A stretch of DNA of 64,000 nucleotides from assembly GCA_963669155.1 (NCBI GenBank), contig OZ022581.1:7277726-7341725 (forward strand), given 5' to 3'. Made by a program: the position numbers and the translations under genes. This document shows, one piece after another, positions 57,631 to 64,000 of the stretch. Origin of the DNA: Arbacia lixula (lineage: Eukaryota > Echinodermata > Echinoidea > Arbacioida > Arbaciidae). The stretch's first letter is position 1. Every line of letters begins with the position of its first letter. Under the pieces are notes generated by a model. The model was not told where the DNA came from. It worked only from the letters and a program-made list of their open reading frames with translations, and did no database searches.

Positions 57631-60567
57631 TCAGTGATATTTAGATATAAGATGCTGCTTTAGATTTGTTTTAAATAAGGTTAATGACTTGCATGAAGAT
57701 ATTTCGGGAGGGATCGAATTCCAAATAACCGGAAAGTTGTTTCTTACCGATTTCAAGAAAATATTTGTTTTTACTGGCAAAAGATGAAATGAGTTACGGC
57801 CACGAGTATTATAATTATGGACATCATTATTCAAAATGAACATTCTTGATATATTTCGTGGAAGTATATTGTAAAAATAATAGAATCCTAGCAGAGCAAT
57901 GGAATAAAAATATATGTCAAATGTATTAAGTGTATTCACTTTCATAAATAATGGAGCAGAATGAGCAGTATAATGACAACCTAAGCATATCCGGAGAGCT
58001 TTCTTTTGCAATTTGAACAATTTATCCAATCTAGTATGATTGCTATTCCCCCATACAATAATACAGTAATTCAAATGTGACATCATGAACGCATTATATA
58101 ATAGTATCAAGGCAGATGAAGGAAGTACTTCTTTTAGTCTATAGAGTATGCCAGTGCATTTAGAAACTTTACTTATTATATAGTCGATGTGTGTATCCCA
58201 ATGCATATTACTATTTACTAGTACACCAAGAAAATTTACAGAGTCGACTTTAGACAAAGGAATATTATTAATTTTGAGAGTAAGGCCACATAGTATATTT
58301 ACTAAATTACATGTCTTATTGTGAAAGGTAATATAATTCGTTTTACTAAGATTTAGCATTAATCTATTTGATTTAAACCACAGTGAAATCTTGTCTAACT
58401 CATCATTAACATTATTTTCTAAATCAACAGTATTTGGTTGCGTATAAATCAAAGTAGTGTCATCTGCATAAATAATGTATTCAAATTTGTTGGAAGCTTT
58501 CTTAATGTCATTTATATATAACAAAAATAGCAAGGGACCAAGGATTGACCCTTGAGGTACACCATGAGTAATACAAGACACATCGGAACGGTTATTCTTG
58601 TACATTACATATTGGACTCTATTATTGAGATAACTATGAAACCATTGTAAGGGCACACCTCTAATACCATAATATTGTAGTTTTGATGATAATATTTTAT
58701 GATCGACGATATCAAAAGCCTTGGACAGATCCATAAATATCCCTATAGCAAACTTATTACTGTTAATTGAGGAAAGAACTTTATCTTGTAACTCAACGAG
58801 AGCATGTGAAGTAGAATGGTTTTTCCTGAAGCCATACTGAGAATCAATGAGAATATCCTTTTTTAAACAGAAAGAATAAAGTCGATTATAAATACATTTC
58901 TCGAGTAATTTTGAAATGCTGGGCAGAACCGAGATTGGTCTATAATTACCAAATGTATGTGGGTCATTCTTTTTAAATACAGGAGTAATTTTAGCAATTT
59001 TTAATTTATCTGGTACAATGCCCGTTTTCAAAGAAATATTAAAAATATGAACTAAGGGATCAACGATATGATGTATTACCTTTTTTAACAAATTACTACT
59101 CAAATTATCAAATCCACATGCATTACTATTTTTCAATGTTTTAGTTACTTGCAATAGTTCATGCACAGATATGGGATTGAAGAACATACAGTCAGGAAAA
59201 TGATCATTAAGATATTGATTAAACATAGAAGAATGATTAGACGCTGAAAGCATTTCAACTGCATCCTTACAACAATTCACAAAATGTGAATTAAATTCAG
59301 TAGCTATACATTGCCCATCATCAATACGTTTATCATCACATATGAAATATTCTGGTAGAGAATGTTTGGGCTTATTTAATAGTGAGTTAATTACAGTCCA
59401 ACTTTTTTTGGCATCATTCTTAAATTGATTCAATTTTTTACAATAATACCTTTTCTTAGCATGCTTTAGCATATTATTAACTTTGTTTCTTTCTTTCTTA
59501 TACTTTCTCTCATTTGCTGCATTCTTTTTATTAATAAACTTTTTACACAAATTATTTTTCCTATTTATTGAACTTAGAATAAATTTATTAATCCAGGGCT
59601 TACGGATACGCTTCTTACATTTTTCCTTGACAAAAGGAAAATGTCTTTCAAATAAAATAGTAAGCCGGTGAATAAATAAGTTATAGGCTTCTTCGGATTT
59701 ATGACAATTATAAACATAAGACCAGTCTTCTTTAATAAGATCATTTTGGAAATGTTGTATTTGATCTTGTGAAAATTTACGCAGAAAATGTTCATTTGAA
59801 TCCTTACATGACAAATTATGACCTTTCAAAATGATAAATATTGGTAAATGATCAGTAATGTCAGTGCAAAAAGTACCGCAATGAGCATTTGAATCAATAA
59901 CATTGGTGAAAATATTGTCTATCAATGTGGCACTGTTTATAGTTATACGAGTTGCAGTACGTATAACAGGTAATATACCGAATAAAGAATTAATACTGAG
60001 AAACTCATTTACATTACTTTCAGTTTTAAACAGATCAATATTAAAATCACCAGTTAAATAAATGTTTCGATGTTCATTATTTAGTTTACGTACGATATCA
60101 TTATAAAAATCAAGGAAATGTGTCATATTTGAGCCAGGTTTCCGGTAGATTACACCGACTGTATTTTTCTTCTGAAACTGATCTACAAAGTCAATAAATA
60201 GGCATTCACAATCAATATCATTATCAGAACTACAAACAATATCCTCTCTTACGTTAAAAGCAATACCAGATTTTACAAATAGAGCAACACCACCCCCTCG
60301 TCCATGGGATCTATCAGCATGTAACATTGTATAACCGTCTAGGCAGAAGGGGATTAACGGGGTAGCATTTATCCATGTTTCTGAGATAGCAATAAAATCA
60401 AAAGAATGGTGTAACATTGAGAGAAATTGTGATATATTTTCAAAGTGTTTTTGTAAGCTTCTGGCATTAAAGTGAATCATACTAAAATTTGAGTCGAGTG
60501 GAGCTTGAGAATTGAATTCTGAGGGTAAGAGACATGGACACGATGAGGAGGAATTAAAAACATGCAA
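57631..60567 (-). CDS. LINE ORF2: endonuclease-reverse transcriptase, 978 residues, intact
   Basis: Catalyses target-primed reverse transcription of the element. The N-terminal APE-type endonuclease (about residues 28-250) has MIHFNARSL (about 30), AISETW (about 58), TGDFNIDL (about 170) and TDHLPIF. The reverse transcriptase (about residues 490-770) has NYRPISVLPSISKLLEK, FMDLSKAFDIVDH (about 610), HGVPQGSILGPLLF and YADDTTLI (about 700, the catalytic Asp pair). The C-terminal region (YNAFMMSHLNYCIIVWG, then TRGRNSF) is typical of CR1/L2/Jockey-group elements. There is no RNase H. The frame is uninterrupted over 2.9 kb. Confidence 0.95.
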   Translation of the reverse strand: MHVFNSSSSCPCLLPSEFNSQAPLDSNFSMIHFNARSLQKHFENISQFLSMLHHSFDFIAISETWINATPLIPFCLDGYTMLHADRSHGRGGGVALFVKSGIAFNVREDIVCSSDNDIDCECLFIDFVDQFQKKNTVGVIYRKPGSNMTHFLDFYNDIVRKLNNEHRNIYLTGDFNIDLFKTESNVNEFLSINSLFGILPVIRTATRITINSATLIDNIFTNVIDSNAHCGTFCTDITDHLPIFIILKGHNLSCKDSNEHFLRKFSQDQIQHFQNDLIKEDWSYVYNCHKSEEAYNLFIHRLTILFERHFPFVKEKCKKRIRKPWINKFILSSINRKNNLCKKFINKKNAANERKYKKERNKVNNMLKHAKKRYYCKKLNQFKNDAKKSWTVINSLLNKPKHSLPEYFICDDKRIDDGQCIATEFNSHFVNCCKDAVEMLSASNHSSMFNQYLNDHFPDCMFFNPISVHELLQVTKTLKNSNACGFDNLSSNLLKKVIHHIVDPLVHIFNISLKTGIVPDKLKIAKITPVFKKNDPHTFGNYRPISVLPSISKLLEKCIYNRLYSFCLKKDILIDSQYGFRKNHSTSHALVELQDKVLSSINSNKFAIGIFMDLSKAFDIVDHKILSSKLQYYGIRGVPLQWFHSYLNNRVQYVMYKNNRSDVSCITHGVPQGSILGPLLFLLYINDIKKASNKFEYIIYADDTTLIYTQPNTVDLENNVNDELDKISLWFKSNRLMLNLSKTNYITFHNKTCNLVNILCGLTLKINNIPLSKVDSVNFLGVLVNSNMHWDTHIDYIISKVSKCTGILYRLKEVLPSSALILLYNAFMMSHLNYCIIVWGNSNHTRLDKLFKLQKKALRICLGCHYTAHSAPLFMKVNTLNTFDIYFYSIALLGFYYFYNILPRNISRMFILNNDVHNYNTRGRNSFHLLPVKTNIFLKSVRNNFPVIWNSIPPEISSCKSLTLFKTNLKQHLISKYH

Positions 60568-60868
60568 GTCAGGATCAAGATCTTCTAGAGGATTGAAAAC
60601 GTGGTAATTGTAACACTGTACGTAGTAATAGTTCTTACATTAGCATTAATAGCATTACTAAAAGTCTTTGTCATTTTACAAACACAAACAAAACACAGAG
60701 AATACAAATTTCGTGAATATGAAAATATGTACATCATACAACAAATAAATCAATCAAGGAGTTAAAAACAAGGAGTAAAATCAGGATTTGCTTGATTTTT
60801 CATATCAAACAATATGTAACATGTAAAAGATAAGACTGTACTTAGGACCAGATTCATATATATTGTTC

Positions 60869-61609
60869 TTAAATGTTCTTGAGGTCGCTTTCTTTTGTAA
60901 TCAGTTTTGTGATGTTCTTGCCACCAGTTGCATTGACAAGAGCAATCACCCGTCCATCAGATGACCATGCGGCTGTTACACCGGTGGTTTTTCGCGTTGC
61001 GGCCAATAGTTTCTGGTTCTCTATTGTCAGGTCCTCAACGCTAACTATTCCTGAGCCTTTCAATTTCTTTCTGTTGGTTATGATCTCTCTTTTCTTCTTA
61101 TAGGTGGTCAACTTCACAATAATTGGGCGTGGTCGCGGTCGGTTGGTTGATCGTGGGTCAGCTGAGGTGCCCGATGCTGAGAGCTCACGAGGGTCAAGTG
61201 GTCTTCCAGTTCTGTGAGAACGGTCGATGTCCCGCGCAGGATCGAGTGTTACACCGAGCTTCTGTGTAATGATGTCGGCTGCTAGGGTATCAGTGCTTTC
61301 TCCCTTTTTCTCTTGCAGGCCGAAGATGCGGATACTGGTACGCCGAGAGTACTGTTCAATGTTGTTTAGTGCACCTTCCATTCTACTGATTGTATTCTGT
61401 TGATGCACAACGGTGTCCTCAAGGTGTTTGACCTCTTTGTCCTTCTTTTCCATGTCCATGTCCATGTCACTATCTCTCTTAGTTTGTGTCTTTGCTCTGT
61501 GTCTGTCTCTGGTGTCCATCTGTATGTGTATCTGTGTCTCTCCAACTCTCTCTCTCCCTCTCTTTGTCTCTTTCTCTATATCTCCCTCTCTCCCTTCCTT
61601 TCCTTCCAT
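60869..61609 (-). CDS. LINE ORF1: coiled-coil RNA-binding protein
   Basis: 246 codons. Residues about 50-90 form a coiled coil (EVKHLEDTVVHQQNTISRME). NIEQYSRRTSIRIFGLQEKK and RPIIVKLTTYKKKREI follow, the L1-type RRM region, then a C-terminal domain (SVEDLTIENQKLL). It would coat LINE RNA. The first 45 or so residues are Glu/Arg-rich, plus an M-D-M-D-M-D run, and look like translated GA-repeat DNA, so the natural start may be lost or may be the later Met near residue 53. Confidence 0.82.
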   Translation of the reverse strand: MEGKEGREGDIEKETKRGRERVGETQIHIQMDTRDRHRAKTQTKRDSDMDMDMEKKDKEVKHLEDTVVHQQNTISRMEGALNNIEQYSRRTSIRIFGLQEKKGESTDTLAADIITQKLGVTLDPARDIDRSHRTGRPLDPRELSASGTSADPRSTNRPRPRPIIVKLTTYKKKREIITNRKKLKGSGIVSVEDLTIENQKLLAATRKTTGVTAAWSSDGRVIALVNATGGKNITKLITKESDLKNI

Positions 61610-62945
61610 TCTCTATAGCATTTTCACCCCTGTCCTTTTTTCGAAATAAATAACTTATTCGTTAAATTCTACTTCCTATAAATTGGACGCGACGTCGTAA
61701 TTTCGTGCTGTCCGAAAAGCTTTGACTCTTCCAGGAAATTTTGCAGAAAGATCGACGTCACCTCGGAAATCCTTCTTTTCTGGTTCTGATGCAAGCTCAA
61801 TGACAGAGGCATGTGGCTTTGCGTGGATCTTTTGCATGAGCAGGTCGAACTGTCACATCTTTTAACAAAGTATACAAGTGAGTTTTTCCTATTTGAGGCT
61901 GTATTTTTCATCGGATTATCCATGGAATGAAACCACTTTCGATTATCAAATATTGTCTTCAAATGTGAAAATCAGCGTGAGGTCCACAATGTCATGTATA
62001 CCTCCCCGCCAATATGCTAAGAATACACGAAACCACGCCAACACTCATCATAATAAGCATGATAAGGCAGCCAAGCTGGTGACGCGTAGATAGTTGTTCT
62101 TTGTTAGGCCTGATACGGTTTGACTTTCAAGATGTAACTGTTAATCAGACTGATGTAAAATTAAATTCGTGTGAGTTTTAAACGAACGTTTCAAGTCGAA
62201 ATTTCAGACATTTTTGATTCCGCTTACAGACTGGGCATCCGATGGGGAGACCACAGTTCGACATTACGTCATCGCTCTTGGCATGCTTGGGTTCGACGGG
62301 CTGTGGTATGGCGTAACATGTTTTTTGATACCCAATTTGTGCCTCTTGTTTCGTTTAGTATTACACCTTCGATAGTTAATTCATCCTGCGATTGAGGACT
62401 TGGCACAATCATCATTCTCATCTCAGGGCCCTCAGTTGCAGCAATTTTATTACTGAAAAGGCCACCCTGCTTAAATAGAAACTATAAATAAATAAATAAA
62501 TTTGATGGAATTTAATCAGTAATCATTTCTTTAATACTAAAGTATTTTAGCAAACTTAACATTTTTGAAACATGAAATTCAGCTAATAACTGTTTATGCG
62601 CATTGAGGTATTATTGCACCAGTAAAGCGCATGGATCTCACAGAGCGACAGTTTTCCTGGCACAGAGAGCATCGAACAAAATCTGAGTTCCCACATATGG
62701 ACAAATCAGTTTCCTGTATTGTATTTATTTTTGTTAAATGTGTGAGCATTTAATCATTCATTCATGATGTTGCTGATTATTGACGATGAGTTCTTAACTA
62801 GTGCTATGAGAGAACGGGCAGTGTTATTATCATTTGTACAGTGAAAGTGAAGGTTAGACAAGCTTTGAAGAAATCATCAGTAACACTTTGTTGACAGACA
62901 TGCATACATTTGCATACATATCGAAAATGATCAATAAACTGATTT

Positions 62946-63123
62946 CTTAATGTATTCACAACTTCCTTCGTAACTATGTTGTACAAGCAGCTTTATAAGA
63001 AACGCGTTATTACATTCACCTGTATCTACTGATTCCGGTACACTCTTAATCGACTGTTGTTGCTAGTTGAACACAAGCTTTGGGGTTAACATTTGTAACG
63101 CATTGTTCAAGAGGCGTGTATTT
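62946..63123. mobile_element. Internal fragment of the TTAA MITE family
   Basis: ATGTATTCACAACTT, ACGCGTTATTACATTCACC, ACAAGCTTTGGGGTT and GTAACGCATTGTT match, in order, the interior of the element at 51758-52336 (about 51975-52150). Neither terminal repeat is present, so this is a truncated or ancestral relative. Confidence 0.72.
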
Positions 63124-63547
63124 GATTAACTCTGCAGGCGCCTCAGATGTATTTTCGCACAAGAAATACACGCAACTTCCATAGAGCAGCAGTCAATTTG
63201 GCACAACAACATTTGTGGCCGTGTGCTACAAGAATGAATGTCATTTTAGTCCTTAATATTAGCGGTCTCTTAGATGTGTGATGTCGCCCTCTGTAAATCA
63301 ATGCAAGATAGGCAACAATAAAACAAAAATAACCCCCAATCTCCTTGTTAGAAAAGGGAACACTTCCGCAACCCCATCTTCAGAAAATAAGAATTACTAT
63401 CACTGAATCTTGACCATAAAGTCTTGATGGGCAAGTCGGTTGGACCGGAATGATAAACTGACTTTCGGTGTTTTCATGTCTTCATCGATTTTGCAGATCA
63501 AGCTCACAGGTCTAGTGATTAAACTACCATTCTCTGCATAGTATATA

Positions 63548-63560
63548 TTCTCTCTCCTTA

Positions 63561-63607
<47 letters not shown>

Positions 63608-63730
63608 ATCTCTCTCTCAATTTCTCTCTCTCTGTCTCTCCCTGTCTCTCTCTATAAATATATATATCTCTTTCTTTCTCTCTCTCTCTCTCCCTTGCTC
63701 CCTCTCTTTCTCTCTCTCTTTCTCTCTCTC
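63548..63730. repeat. (CT)n microsatellite
   Basis: CT-rich DNA broken by a short (TA)n at about 63652-63666. The flanking open frame is a repeat artefact. Confidence 0.9.
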
Positions 63731-64000
63731 TACCTAAAAAAACACACACAAACACGTACACGAACGTACACACATACAAAACCTCAATTATTCATGATTA
63801 TCATGAAAACAGTGCTGACCATGAACCAAATACTGGCGCCATTTGTAACATTAAAGTACGGTGCAATTCAAGTCTTTCATACAGTGTGACACTTTCGTTA
63901 TCTTGCCCGCAATATCGTCCATTCTGAATATCGAAAAGAATCGCCAGGCCGCCATGATTACCTTACTCACGCCAATTAGACTCTACACATTCCGGTCATC

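Larger units (their letters stand above)
57333..61610 (-). mobile_element. Near full-length CR1/L2-type LINE
   Basis: Read on the - strand: ORF1 (61609-60869), a 300-bp spacer, ORF2 (60567-57631), a 3' UTR of about 280 bp and a (GAAAC)n tail at about 57351-57333. There is an apurinic-type endonuclease and no RNase H domain. Both ORFs are open, so the insertion looks young. The 5' side runs into CT-rich DNA resembling the CT-rich DNA beyond the 3' tail, which suggests insertion into a microsatellite and possible 5' truncation inside ORF1. Confidence 0.88.
61620..64000. other. Right-hand intergenic stretch
   Basis: No gene supported. Contains an (AAAT)n run near 62486, a fragment of the TTAA MITE family (about 62946-63123) and CT-rich microsatellites (63548-63730). 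Confidence 0.45.

Overview
Animal (metazoan) nuclear DNA: split genes with canonical GT-AG introns, long AT-rich introns and intergenic stretches, and dense, varied transposon debris. No bacterial operon logic, rRNA, tRNA or CRISPR array was seen. The repeat mix (BEL/Pao, a two-ORF CR1/L2-type LINE, a Penelope-like element, many foldback MITEs, a pearl/Helentron-like tandem array) and frequent TAGGCCTA-type words suggest a marine invertebrate, perhaps an echinoderm or hemichordate. The species is inference only.

Layout. (1) About 345-8848, + strand: the last six exons of an acid phosphatase type 7 (purple acid phosphatase) gene. Its 5' exons lie before the window. Intron 1 carries a 12-unit, 157-bp tandem array in which every complete unit holds a perfect AGGTCAAAGGTCA. 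(2) 10365-13136, - strand: an internally deleted, frameshifted BEL/Pao retrotransposon. (3) 13137-20500: AT-rich intergenic DNA with MITEs, microsatellites and a long inverted repeat. (4) 20508-23689, + strand: a complete seven-exon gene for a 536-residue protein with a Pro-rich linker and an atypical protein kinase domain. (5) 23690-30200: intergenic DNA with degenerate repeats. (6) 30205-39983, + strand: a complete eleven-exon cathepsin A-like serine carboxypeptidase gene (495 residues) whose catalytic serine is replaced by glycine. (7) 39984-47185: intergenic DNA, including a near-perfect 1.8-kb palindrome made of two Penelope-like 3' ends. (8) 47186-54168, - strand: a multi-exon gene I cannot name. 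(9) 54169-57330: intergenic DNA with a 450-bp (TAG)n array. (10) 57333-61610, - strand: a LINE with intact ORF2 and an ORF1. (11) 61620-64000: intergenic DNA with microsatellites.

The four host genes are unrelated in function: two look lysosomal or secreted, one is a signalling kinase and one is an orphan. They appear to be simple neighbours. Exon models were assembled by eye from splice sites, reading phase and family similarity. In the kinase and carboxypeptidase genes every exon junction closes in phase, which is strong internal support.
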